Notes under the pieces: generated by a model
What the model was told of the DNA's origin: nothing
Database searches by the model: none
Seen by the model: only the letters and a program-made list of their open reading frames with translations
Part shown: in pieces, positions 37,298 through 45,457 of the stretch
Numbering within the stretch: position 1 is the first letter of the stretch
How the letters are laid out: the number at the start of each line of letters is the position of its first letter
NCBI RefSeq assembly: GCF_008271365.1
Contig: NZ_CP043430.1
Span: 930,001 to 994,000 of the forward strand
Length of the DNA: 64,000 nucleotides
Reading direction: 5' to 3'
From: Microbacterium sp. 1S1
Lineage (GTDB): Bacteria > Actinomycetota > Actinomycetes > Actinomycetales > Microbacteriaceae
Program-made: the position numbers and the translations under genes

Positions 37298-38395
37298 TCA
37301 GTGCGGGCCGAACGCGGCAGCCACCACGCGGGTCGCAGCGCCCAGCAGGACGGCGTCGTCGAGGACGCTCGGCACCACGGCGGGTCCGAGGGAGGGGTGC
37401 GAGGCGGCGCGGACCGCAGCGGCCGCTGCGTCCACCAGTCCGGCCCCGACGATGTCGGCCGGGCCGCTCAGCACGATCGTCGGCAGGTCGACGGCGGCGG
37501 CGATGACCGAGAGCGACGTGCCGAGGCGGGCGCCCGCGGCGGAGAGCACGGCGTCGCGGTCGCCCCCTGAGTCGTTCAGGCGCCTGGTCAAGGCGGGCGC
37601 GGAGGCCCACGCGTGGACGCAGCCCGCACGGCCGCAGAGGCAGACATCGCCCGGGTCGCCACCCGCGTCGACGTGGGCGAGCTCGCGAGCGCCGATGGAT
37701 CGTTCGACCGGGGCCCCGTCGTCACCGACCACGCGGATGGCGGTGCCGATGCGGGTACCCACGCGGACGAGGAGGAAATCGGTGCCGACGGCGCCGAAAC
37801 GCAGTTCGGCATCCGCCACGAGATCGGCGTCGTCGAAAAGATGGACCGGGGCCCCGACGACATCCGCGAGCCGCGGACCGAGACCGAGCAGGGCGGACGA
37901 GCCGGTGGGGGCGCCGATACCGACACCGAGCGCGGGGCCGTCGGCGACGCTCTGCAGTTCGGCGACGAGACGGGAGATGACGTCGGCGGCGTCGGCGGTG
38001 CGGGGGCGGCGGAGACGGTGCGCGATGCGACCGTCGGGCGAGGCCAGCGCCCCGACGACCTCATCGGGCGCGGAGAGGTCGAGGGCGATCACCTGCACAG
38101 CGCGCCGGTCGAACTCGAGCATCACCGCGGGCTTGCCGGGACGGGTCTCCTGACTGGGTCCGCTCTCCCGGATCACGCCGTCGGCCAGCAGGTCGCGCAC
38201 GACCTCCGAGACGGTGGGGCGGGCCAGGCCGGTGAGGCGGGAGAGGTCGGCGCGGCTGAGGGCCGCCTGCTCCATGAGCGTACGCAGTACGAGGGCGCGG
38301 TTGCGCTCGCGGATGCCGCGGGCGTGACCGTTGGTCGAGGGCTGCGCGGCTCGTGCCCGATCGTCGGGGCGCTCTAGGATCTGGGGGTAGCGCAC
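37298..38395 (-). CDS. ROK family transcriptional regulator
   Basis: This 365-residue repressor starts with GTG at 38395, five nt after GGGAGGAG. The winged helix RALVLRTLMEQAALSRADLSRLTGLARPTVSEVVRDLL precedes a ROK sugar-binding domain with CLCGRAGCVHAWAS, the zinc-binding CxCGxxGC motif. The kinase ATP loop is weak (DLSAPDEVVGAL), as in repressors. It is divergent from a second ROK gene across a 122-nt AT-richer spacer. A role in sugar-responsive control of nearby import genes is inferred. Confidence 0.88.
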   Translation of the reverse strand: MRYPQILERPDDRARAAQPSTNGHARGIRERNRALVLRTLMEQAALSRADLSRLTGLARPTVSEVVRDLLADGVIRESGPSQETRPGKPAVMLEFDRRAVQVIALDLSAPDEVVGALASPDGRIAHRLRRPRTADAADVISRLVAELQSVADGPALGVGIGAPTGSSALLGLGPRLADVVGAPVHLFDDADLVADAELRFGAVGTDFLLVRVGTRIGTAIRVVGDDGAPVERSIGARELAHVDAGGDPGDVCLCGRAGCVHAWASAPALTRRLNDSGGDRDAVLSAAGARLGTSLSVIAAAVDLPTIVLSGPADIVGAGLVDAAAAAVRAASHPSLGPAVVPSVLDDAVLLGAATRVVAAAFGPH

Positions 38396-38428
38396 GATGC
38401 TCCTCCCGATCGTCGCTCGGGCCGACTA

Positions 38429-38445
38429 AGTTCAATGAATAAACT
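38429..38445. promoter_or_regulatory. Candidate operator between two divergent ROK genes
   Basis: AGTTCAATGAATAAACT is an imperfect palindrome (AGTT....AACT ends) in the most AT-rich spot of the divergent spacer. It resembles AGTTTATT-type operators known for XylR/ROK repressors. Binding is inferred. Confidence 0.45.
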
Positions 38446-38517
38446 AACGAACCGAGCGTACGGAGCGGTACCCGTGCTGTCAATCGACGGACCTCGGCCC
38501 CGAGAAGGATCTCGCAG

Positions 38518-39681
38518 ATGTTCACCCACGACGACGCGCTGGACACCCAGGCGGCGGTCCGGCGAGCGAACCTGCGACGGGCGCTCCAGCTCGTGTTCCA
38601 GGCCTCCGGGTCGCAGACCCGCGCCGGCATCGCCCGTGCGACCGGGCTTACCGCGGCGACCGCCTCGTCCCTCGTCGCGGAGCTCATCGAGAACCGGCTG
38701 ATCGCGGAGGGCGAGCAGGCGGTGAGCACGGGAGGCAAACGGGCGACGACGCTCAGCATCGACGCGGAGCACCACCTGATCCTGGTGCTCGTGGTGCAGC
38801 CGACGAGTGCCTACCTCGCGCTCGTCGCACTCGACGGCTCCGAGGTCGCCCGACGCACCGTCTCCTACACGACGGACACCCGCGACCGCGTGCTGGACGA
38901 GACCGTCGCGGAGGTCGCTGCGGCACACGGGGAACGGCTGCTGGCGGTCGGGGTGCAGGTCCCCGGCACGACCGACGGCCGCACGGTGCTCGAGAGCGTT
39001 CAGCTCGAGTGGCACGACGTGGCGCTGGCAGACCGCTTCGAGGGCATCGCCGGAGTCCCCGTCCTCCTCGTCAACGACGTCGACGCCGAGGCCATCGCGG
39101 AGGCCGGCCTGGACGCCGCCCCTTCGGGGTACCGGTTGTTCATCCACAGCGGCGGGGGGATCGGCGCCGCGGTCACCCTCGACGGTGAACTCGCGCCCGG
39201 ACCCCGTGATCGCGCCGGGGAGATCGGCCACGTGCAGGTGGTGTTCGGCGAGGCCGCGCGCCCCTGCCGGTGCGGCCGCCACGGGTGTCTGGAGTCGGCG
39301 GCGGCGATGGGCGCGATGCTGGGCGAGGAGTTCTCGGACGCGCTGGACGTGCCCGCCGTCCGCACCCTCGTCTCCCGCGCGGATCAGGCGCTGATCGACG
39401 ACGGGGCGCGCGCGTTGGCCCGTGCCATCAAGCTCATCGGCGCCTTGCTCGACCCGATCGAGGTCGTCATCGGCGGGCCCGCGACGGAGCTCGGCCCCCG
39501 CTTCCTGGAGCGGGTCCGCGCCGAGAGCGGCTATCCCGCCCGCGGCACCGCCGACGTCCCGATCCGGTATGCCGATCCGCGCGTCAGCCCGTCGGCCGGA
39601 GCCGCGCAGGCCGCCCTCACCGCCGTCCTCGGCGTCCGGTGGAGTCCCGAGCAGCTCCGCTCCGGCAGCCCGCGCCCCTGA
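38518..39681 (+). CDS. ROK family transcriptional regulator
   Basis: This 387-residue ROK protein has an N-terminal winged helix (LRRALQLVFQASGSQTRAGIARATGLTAATASSLVAELIE), then a ROK domain. VGVQVPGTTDGRTV and the zinc motif CRCGRHGCLESAAAMGAM are present, and IKLIGALLDPIEVVIGGPA lies near the end. The canonical DxGGT kinase loop is replaced, so it is a repressor rather than a kinase. The ATG follows AGAAGGATCTCGCAG. Its likely targets are the sugar ABC operon downstream or the catabolic operon at 43.5 kb; this is inferred from proximity. Confidence 0.88.
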   Translation: MFTHDDALDTQAAVRRANLRRALQLVFQASGSQTRAGIARATGLTAATASSLVAELIENRLIAEGEQAVSTGGKRATTLSIDAEHHLILVLVVQPTSAYLALVALDGSEVARRTVSYTTDTRDRVLDETVAEVAAAHGERLLAVGVQVPGTTDGRTVLESVQLEWHDVALADRFEGIAGVPVLLVNDVDAEAIAEAGLDAAPSGYRLFIHSGGGIGAAVTLDGELAPGPRDRAGEIGHVQVVFGEAARPCRCGRHGCLESAAAMGAMLGEEFSDALDVPAVRTLVSRADQALIDDGARALARAIKLIGALLDPIEVVIGGPATELGPRFLERVRAESGYPARGTADVPIRYADPRVSPSAGAAQAALTAVLGVRWSPEQLRSGSPRP

Positions 39682-39740
39682 TCCGACCCCGGCTCCGCCC
39701 CATACCCCGGCCTGGTTCCCGGCCCCCGACAGGTTCCGGT

Positions 39741-39808
39741 TGCACGACCGGAGCACGGGCGCACGACCGAACCCACCCACGGGCCCGCCACCGTGCCGCG
39801 GTCGTGCA
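39741..39808. repeat. Palindromic intergenic element, family B, copy 3
   Basis: This 68-nt element starts TGCACGACCGGAGCACGG and ends CCGTGCCGCGGTCGTGCA, pairing at 16 of 18 arm positions. An internal GCACGACCG lies near position 20. The sequence before (GGT) and after (GGCGTGCGGGGCCGGA) is shared with the copy at 39925, so the repeat unit is longer than the palindrome. Confidence 0.75.
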
Positions 39809-39924
39809 GGCGTGCGGGGCCGGACCGGAGCCCCGACCCCGACCCGACCCCCGGCCCCAACCCCAACTCCGGCTCCGACCTCGGCGTGACTCCGGCTCCG
39901 TCCCGGACTCTCCGACGTTTCGGT

Positions 39925-39993
39925 TGCACGACCCGGGAACGGGTGCACGACCGGATCCATCCACGGGCCGGGCACACGTGCCACGGTCGTGCA
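39925..39993. repeat. Palindromic intergenic element, family B, copy 4
   Basis: This 69-nt copy starts TGCACGACCCGGGAACGGG and ends with CCACGGTCGTGCA. It is collinear with copy 3, including an internal GTGCACGACCGGA and the GGCGTGCGGGGC 3' flank. Confidence 0.75.
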
Positions 39994-40079
39994 GGCGTGC
40001 GGGGCCGGAACGGCAGGCGTGCTGGCGTGCGGGGCAGGAACGACCGGGGACCCGGGGGCGGAACGAAGCGGGGATCGGG

Positions 40080-41006
40080 CTACTTCACGCTGCCGGCGGT
40101 GAGGCCGCCCACCAGACGCTTCTCGATGAGCATGAACAGGATGATGACGGGCAGGATCGCGACGATGGAGACGCCGAACACGTACTGCCAGCTCGTCTCG
40201 TACTGACCGACGAACTTCGTGAGCGCGACCGACAACGGCTGGTTCTTGTCGGTGGAGAGGATCACGAGCGACGCCGCGAACTCGTTCCAGCACGCCACGA
40301 ACGTGAACACGATCGCGGTGACGATGCCGGGCCACACGAGCGGGAGGTTGATGCGGAACAGCACGGTCAGGCGACCGGCGCCGTCGATCTGCGCCGCCTC
40401 GTCAACCTCCTTGGGGATGCCGGCGAAGAACGAGTGCATGATCCACACGGCGAACGACAGGTTGAAGGCCGCGTTGATGAAGATCATGGCCGTCCAGGTG
40501 TCACCGAGGCCGAGGACGGTGAACTGCCGGAAGAGGCCCGAGGTGAGCACGGCGGGCTGCAGCATCTGCGTCACGATCACGAGGAACAGGAACACCATGC
40601 GCCCGGGGAACCGGAACCGCGCCGTGTAGTAGGCGGCGGGGAGCGACACGAGCAGCACGAGGAGGGTCGCGAACACGGAGATCACGATGGTCGAGACGAG
40701 GTTGTACGGCAGTGGCGTCTCGGGCGTCGACCACATCGTGAGGTAGTTCTCCCAGTGCCACTCCACCGGGAGGTAGGTCGGGTCGACCGAGCGGATCTGT
40801 GCCTTCGTCTTCACCGATCCGAAGAACATGATGAGGTACGGCAGCACGAAGATCGCGAGGACGAGGAATCCGGCGGCGGTGCGCAGGATCACCCGGGGCA
40901 GCGTCACCTGGTCGGCGGTGTAGCGGCGACGGCGCCCGGGCAGCGGCGGGGTCCGCCGCCCCCGGGAGTCGGCGGTGGTCACGAGGGCGGTCTCGGTCAC
41001 GGTCAT
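40080..41006 (-). CDS. Carbohydrate ABC importer permease (MalG-like)
   Basis: The ATG at 41006 follows a GGAGGT site and gives 308 residues with six helices. The permease EAA loop reads EVDEAAQIDGAGRLTVLFRINLPLVWPGI and the C-terminus GGLTAGSVK is typical of MalG/LacG proteins. It pairs with the permease encoded 2 nt upstream and the binding protein before it. No ATPase gene is present, so a shared MsiK-type ATPase elsewhere is expected. Confidence 0.93.
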   Translation of the reverse strand: MTVTETALVTTADSRGRRTPPLPGRRRRYTADQVTLPRVILRTAAGFLVLAIFVLPYLIMFFGSVKTKAQIRSVDPTYLPVEWHWENYLTMWSTPETPLPYNLVSTIVISVFATLLVLLVSLPAAYYTARFRFPGRMVFLFLVIVTQMLQPAVLTSGLFRQFTVLGLGDTWTAMIFINAAFNLSFAVWIMHSFFAGIPKEVDEAAQIDGAGRLTVLFRINLPLVWPGIVTAIVFTFVACWNEFAASLVILSTDKNQPLSVALTKFVGQYETSWQYVFGVSIVAILPVIILFMLIEKRLVGGLTAGSVK

Positions 41007-41008
41007 GA

Positions 41009-41980
41009 TCAGACCTCCTTCATGGGCTTGACGATCTTGACGTAGGCCGCGACGATCGCGATCACGATGAGGAAGGCCACGACCGACAGGGCGCTCGCGA
41101 CGTCGACCTTCTTCTGCAGCTCGATGTACTTGAAGATGAGCGTCATGATCGTGTCGGCGCCGTAGCCCGGGATCGACCCGGTCATCACCTTGAGGATCGG
41201 CAACGAGTTGAAGACGTTGATGATGTTGATGAGGATCGCCACGGCGAGGGCGCTCCGCAGCTGCGGCAGGACGATCGACCAGTAGGTGCGGGCCGCTCCG
41301 GCGCCGTCCATCTTCGCGGCTTCGATCGCATCGGCCGGGACCGACTGGAGCCCGGCGAGGATCGTGTAGGTCGTGAAGGGGAGGGACACGAAGACGGCGA
41401 TGACGATGGACCACACGAACGCCGTACTGGGGTTCTTGGTCCAGCCGTAACCCACCGCGTCGTCGGAGAGCCCGATGTCGTAGAGGAACTTGTTGAAGAC
41501 CCCGAAGTACGGCTCGAGGCTGTAGTAGAAGACCATGGTCGTCATCACCACGGACGCGGCCCACGGCACGATGACGGCCATCCGCACGAGCTGGCGGCCC
41601 GGGAACGCCTTGTTGAGGATCTGGGCGAGGCCGAGCGAGATGACGACCGTGAAGAGCACGACCGACACGACCCAGACGATCGTCCGGACGAAGATCGGCC
41701 AGAACTCCGGGAACGTGAAGACGGTCACGAAGTTGTCGAAGCCGACCGAGCCCTTGTCCAGCCCCGAGAGGGAGATGTCCCGGGTGGAGTTGAAGAACAT
41801 CACACCGGCGGGGAACAGCACGACGCCGATGATGAGCACCAGCGCGGGGGCGATCCACGGCAGCGCCTGGAGAAGGTCCCGCCCGCCGGGGCGACCGCGC
41901 ACGGCCGCTCCGGCGTCCGGGGTGCGGGGGCGGCCGGGGGCCCCCCCCCCGAGGTTCGAGGATTCTGTCGTCTGGCTCAT
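41009..41980 (-). CDS. Carbohydrate ABC importer permease (MalF-like)
   Basis: The ATG at 41980 gives 323 residues with six to seven helices and the EAA loop DAIEAAKMDGAGAARTYWSIVLPQLRSAL. Codons 11-13 lie in a run of ten G (coding strand), encoding NLGGGAPG ahead of the first helix; slippage there would disrupt the protein. It sits between the binding-protein gene and the second permease of one operon. Substrate is inferred to be a sugar or amino sugar from the divergent catabolic operon. Confidence 0.93.
   Translation of the reverse strand: MSQTTESSNLGGGAPGRPRTPDAGAAVRGRPGGRDLLQALPWIAPALVLIIGVVLFPAGVMFFNSTRDISLSGLDKGSVGFDNFVTVFTFPEFWPIFVRTIVWVVSVVLFTVVISLGLAQILNKAFPGRQLVRMAVIVPWAASVVMTTMVFYYSLEPYFGVFNKFLYDIGLSDDAVGYGWTKNPSTAFVWSIVIAVFVSLPFTTYTILAGLQSVPADAIEAAKMDGAGAARTYWSIVLPQLRSALAVAILINIINVFNSLPILKVMTGSIPGYGADTIMTLIFKYIELQKKVDVASALSVVAFLIVIAIVAAYVKIVKPMKEV
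41936..41950. repeat. G5C10 homopolymer tract in permease gene
   Basis: Five G followed by ten C on the plus strand (ten G then five C on the coding strand) lie close to the 5' end of the MalF-like gene. Such tracts are prone to slipped-strand change or to sequencing error. Confidence 0.6.
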
Positions 41981-42012
41981 GGGGGGATTCCCGAACCTCT
42001 CCGTTCCGCGGG

Positions 42013-43263
42013 TCAGCCCGCGTCCACCTGGTCCTGGATCTGCTTCAGCACGTCGGCCGCCGGCTGATCCTGGATCTGCCCGAACAGCGACTTGAAGGCG
42101 CCGTCGGCGGCCGACCACTTCGGGTTCGTGGACGGGTAGAACTGCGCGTCGGGCAGCACGTCGAGGAACGGCTTGAGGGCCTCCTCACCGGACAGCTCCT
42201 CGGCGCCGGACTTCGTGACGGGCAGGAAGCCCTCCGCCTGCACCCACGGCACGTAGACCTCGGGCGAGTAGAAGTAGTCGAGGAACTTCGTGATCGCCTC
42301 CTGCTTGTCGCCGTCGTTCTCGAAGGCCATGAGCTGGTCCATGACGCCGAGCGTGAACGGCGAGCCGTCCTTCGTCGGGATCGGGACGATCGAGTAGTCG
42401 AGCTCGGGGTTGTTGTCGGCGATCTGGCCGACCGTCGGCGGCAGGCCGACCTGCATGCCGATCTTGCCCTGGATGAAGATGTCCATCAGCGGGGAGCGTT
42501 GCGTCGAGCCGGGGTCGGCCTGGGTGGCTCCGGCGTCGATCATCTTCTTGATCTGCTCGGCTCCTACGAGGTTCTCCGGGGTGTCGATCGTGATCTCCGA
42601 CGCGTCGCCGAAGGATCCGCCGCCGCCCCAGAGCCAGACGGCGGCCTCGGCCTGGGCCTCCTCCGAGCCGAGCGGCATGCCGTAGCCCGCCACACCGCCG
42701 CCGAGGGCGGACACCTTGGTGGCGGCGTCGAGCAGGGAAGCCCAGTCGGTCGGCGCCTCGACGCCGGCCTCGGCGAGCAGGGCGTTGTTCACGAACAGGG
42801 CGCGGGCCGAGGCGATCATCGGCAGGGCGTAGGCGGTGCCGTCGACCTCGGCGTTCGCGAGGAAGGAGTCCTGGAAGTCGGAGTAGACGTCGTCGGACAC
42901 GACCTCCTCGACCGGGTAGAGCAACTCGTCCTCGACGAAGCCGGCGAAGGGGCCGCCGTTGTAGATGTCAGGCGCCTCCCCGGCCTGGACCTTCGTGGAG
43001 ATGACCTTCTCGAGGTTGTCCCACGACTGCACCTCGAGGTTGACGGTGATGTCGGGGTTCTCCTCGGTGAACCCGTCGATGACGTCTTCCCAGAGGCCCT
43101 TCGTGGCGTCGGAGTAGCTGGGGACGAGGAGGTCGAGCGTGTTGGCGTCGTCGCCGCCGCCGCTGTCCCCTCCCGATCCACCGAAACCGCAGGATGCGAG
43201 CGACAGCGTGGCGACGGCCGCGACCGCAGCGGCTCCGTATCGCCGTGACTTGTTCATGGGCAT
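42013..43263 (-). CDS. Carbohydrate ABC importer substrate-binding lipoprotein
   Basis: The ATG at 43263 has GAGG at 6-nt spacing and gives 416 residues (MPMNKSRRYG...). A lipoprotein signal ends in LSLASC, followed by a Gly/Ser/Asp linker and a family 1 extracellular binding domain. Motifs include LEVQSWDNLEKVISTKVQAGEAPDIY, FVNNALLAEAGVEAPTDWASL and FLDYFYSPEVYVPWVQAEGFLPV. It delivers a sugar to the two permeases. It is divergent from the SIS/ROK/PfkB/aldolase operon, so both may answer to the same inducer. Confidence 0.94.
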   Translation of the reverse strand: MPMNKSRRYGAAAVAAVATLSLASCGFGGSGGDSGGGDDANTLDLLVPSYSDATKGLWEDVIDGFTEENPDITVNLEVQSWDNLEKVISTKVQAGEAPDIYNGGPFAGFVEDELLYPVEEVVSDDVYSDFQDSFLANAEVDGTAYALPMIASARALFVNNALLAEAGVEAPTDWASLLDAATKVSALGGGVAGYGMPLGSEEAQAEAAVWLWGGGGSFGDASEITIDTPENLVGAEQIKKMIDAGATQADPGSTQRSPLMDIFIQGKIGMQVGLPPTVGQIADNNPELDYSIVPIPTKDGSPFTLGVMDQLMAFENDGDKQEAITKFLDYFYSPEVYVPWVQAEGFLPVTKSGAEELSGEEALKPFLDVLPDAQFYPSTNPKWSAADGAFKSLFGQIQDQPAADVLKQIQDQVDAG

Positions 43264-43425
43264 TGCATTCCTCACTGTGGGTGCTGCTCCAGCGGGCGGG
43301 ATCCGCTCTCCGGAGAGGGGGGTGGTGCACAGTCGCAGAACACTCCACGCGACGGTGCGTGCTGATCGCGCCGCCGAGGTGGTCGCGATCGTCCGAGCGG
43401 GGGCTCGGGGGAACTCGTCCCGATT

Positions 43426-43448
43426 ATTTGTCAGGCAAACAAACAAAT
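43426..43448. promoter_or_regulatory. Candidate operator in sugar operon divergent region
   Basis: ATTTGT and ACAAAT flank a 11-nt centre (with TTTGTC..CAAACAAA within) in the AT-rich part of the 276-nt spacer between the ABC and catabolic operons. DeoR and LacI family sites often look like this, and a DeoR gene ends the adjacent operon. A TACTAT box near 43476 may be the -10 of the rightward operon. Binding is inferred. Confidence 0.4.
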
Positions 43449-43539
43449 CAAGATGTTGCTCTCTTGGGACGAAATACTATGATCGGATAACGCCTGAAAC
43501 AATCACAAGTACGCAACATCTCGTCTGAAAGGCCCTCTC

Positions 43540-44439
43540 ATGACCGATTCGCTGCCCGGCGCGCACATGCGCGAAGAGCTCCGCTCCCAGCCGCAGATGT
43601 GGGCCACCGCCGCCGAGCTCACCGCCGAGCAGGCCCTGCTGCCGGCCCGCGGATCACGGGTCGCGGTCGTCGGCTGTGGCACCTCGTGGTTCATGGCCCA
43701 GTCGTACGCCGCGCTGCGCGAGTCGTCCGGTCAGGGCGAGACGGACGCGTTCGCGGCCTCCGAGGCCTTCGTCGACCGTGGCTATGACGCCGTCGTCGCG
43801 CTCACCCGCTCCGGCACCACGACCGAGGTGCTGGAACTGGTCGACCGCATCAAGGGGCGCACCCGCACGATCGGCGTGATCGGCGACCCCGACTCGCCGC
43901 TCGTCTCGCTCGTCGACGATGCCGTGCTGCTGCCGTTCGCGGACGAGCAGTCGGTCGTCCAGACCCGCTTCGCCACGACCGCGCTCGCCCTCTTCCGCGC
44001 GTCGCTGGGCGAAGACCTCTCCGGGGCGATCGCCGACGCGGCGGCCGTGCTCGCAGAGGACAGCGATGACACCGACCTGCGCGATGCCGAGCAGTACACG
44101 TTCCTCGGACGGGGATGGACGATCGGCCTAGCGCACGAGGCAGCGCTCAAGCTGCGCGAGTCGTCGCAGTCGTGGACCGAGGCCTATCCGTCGATGGACT
44201 ACCGCCACGGTCCGATCGCCATCGCCGCTCCGGGCCGGGTGACCTGGCAGTTCGGGGAGGCGCCGGAAGGACTGGCCGCGGAGGTGCGCGCCACGGGTGC
44301 CCGCTTCGAGCACCGCGCGATCGACCCCCTCGCCGACCTCGTGCGCCTGCACCGCACGGCCCTCGACCGGGCCGTGGCCCGCGGGCTCGACCCCGACCAG
44401 CCGCGCAACCTCACGCGATCCGTCATCCTGGATGCATGA
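43540..44439 (+). CDS. SIS domain protein, probable amino-sugar-phosphate isomerase/deaminase
   Basis: This 299-residue protein has two SIS domains. GSRVAVVGCGTSWFMAQSYAALRESSGQGE and ALTRSGTTTEVLELVDRIKGR form the phosphosugar site; YTFLGRGWTIGLAHEAALKLRESSQSWTEAYPSMDYRHGPI forms the second. The layout matches AgaS/GlmS-isomerase-like proteins that convert an aminosugar-6-phosphate to a keto-sugar-6-phosphate and ammonia. It heads the operon with kinases and an aldolase, consistent with the first intracellular step after phosphorylation. AAAGG precedes the ATG. Confidence 0.88.
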   Translation: MTDSLPGAHMREELRSQPQMWATAAELTAEQALLPARGSRVAVVGCGTSWFMAQSYAALRESSGQGETDAFAASEAFVDRGYDAVVALTRSGTTTEVLELVDRIKGRTRTIGVIGDPDSPLVSLVDDAVLLPFADEQSVVQTRFATTALALFRASLGEDLSGAIADAAAVLAEDSDDTDLRDAEQYTFLGRGWTIGLAHEAALKLRESSQSWTEAYPSMDYRHGPIAIAAPGRVTWQFGEAPEGLAAEVRATGARFEHRAIDPLADLVRLHRTALDRAVARGLDPDQPRNLTRSVILDA

Positions 44440-44464
44440 CGCCAGCGATCCCCGGAGCCGAGCG

Positions 44465-45457
44465 ATGAGCCCGAACGACGCGGCGGACGCGGTCCCCGAC
44501 GCGGCGAGGGACGAGACCGGCGACACGCTCGCCGCAGTGCGCACGCTCGGCGCCGGGGCGCCCGTCCTCGCCTTCGACGTCGGCGGGACCGACATCAAGT
44601 CGGCGCTGTTCGATGCGGACGGACGGGCGCGCGGACTCCGCCGCACGCCGACCCCCACCGCGGACGGCGATCGCACGCCCGCGCTGCTCGACCGGCTGGA
44701 GGTCCTCGCCGCGCAGCTCCGCGACGAGCATCCCGATGTGACGCCCCGCGCCGCCGGGCTCGTGGTGCCCGGCATCGTCGACGCCGCCGCGGGGGTCGGC
44801 GTGTTCGCGAGCAACATGGGCTGGCGGGACGCACCGCTCCGCGCACTCGCCTCGGAGCGCCTCCGCCTCCCCGTCGCCTTCGACCACGACGTCCGCGCCG
44901 CGAGCTGGGCGGAGCACGAACTGGGTGGCGCGCGGGCCTACGACGACGCGGTGATCCTCGTGATCGGCACCGGCATCGCCGGGGCCCTGCTCGTCGGGGG
45001 GCGACCATACACGGCCGGAGGCTATGCCGGTGAGATCGGGCACTCCCCGATCGCCGACGGTCCGGTCTGCCCCTGCGGTGCCCGCGGGTGCCTGGAGGCC
45101 GTGGCGTCGGCGGGAGCCATCGCGCGCCGTTACCACGAGGCCACGGGGACGGCTCCGGACGGGGCCAAGGACGTCATCGCCCGGGCGGCCGCCGGGGATC
45201 GGATCGCCGCAGGCATCTGGGATTCCGCGCTGGACGCTCTCACCCTGTCGCTCGCGCAGCTGACCGCCGTCGTCGCCCCCGAGGCCGTCGTGATCGGCGG
45301 GGGGCTGTCGCGGGCGGGCGGTGCGCTCTTCGACGAACTGCGCACCCGCCTCGCCGCCCGCCTCAGCTTCCACCGCCTCCCCGCGCTCGTCCCCGCCGAG
45401 CTGTCCGGCAACGCGGGACTGATCGGCGCCGCCCTCCGCGCCCGGGAGCTCGCATGA
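44465..45457 (+). CDS. ROK family sugar kinase
   Basis: The ATG at 44465, behind CCGGAG, gives 330 residues; a GTG- or ATG-type start up to 31 nt earlier is possible. DVGGTDIKSALFD is the ATP loop, FDHDVRAASWAEH holds the catalytic Asp, and CPCGARGCLEAVAS is the zinc motif. Because the kinase loop is intact and no HTH is present, it is a true kinase, likely phosphorylating the imported sugar at O6. The stop overlaps the PfkB start by 4 nt (ATGA). Confidence 0.9.
   Translation: MSPNDAADAVPDAARDETGDTLAAVRTLGAGAPVLAFDVGGTDIKSALFDADGRARGLRRTPTPTADGDRTPALLDRLEVLAAQLRDEHPDVTPRAAGLVVPGIVDAAAGVGVFASNMGWRDAPLRALASERLRLPVAFDHDVRAASWAEHELGGARAYDDAVILVIGTGIAGALLVGGRPYTAGGYAGEIGHSPIADGPVCPCGARGCLEAVASAGAIARRYHEATGTAPDGAKDVIARAAAGDRIAAGIWDSALDALTLSLAQLTAVVAPEAVVIGGGLSRAGGALFDELRTRLAARLSFHRLPALVPAELSGNAGLIGAALRARELA

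Larger units (their letters stand above)
39682..40079. other. Repeat-filled intergenic region between convergent genes
   Basis: No gene is seen in this 398-nt gap. It contains two family B palindromes (39741-39808 and 39925-39993), each inside a longer unit of about 85 nt repeated at a 184-nt interval. A partial third GGCGTGC-GGGGC-GGAAC unit follows near 40015, and simple CCCGACCC-type runs lie between them. Confidence 0.7.

Noticed and set aside
27032..40005. The repeat clusters as a CRISPR array
   Set aside because: The units are palindromic and 68-75 nt long, only two per site, with no short direct repeats at regular spacer length and no cas genes.
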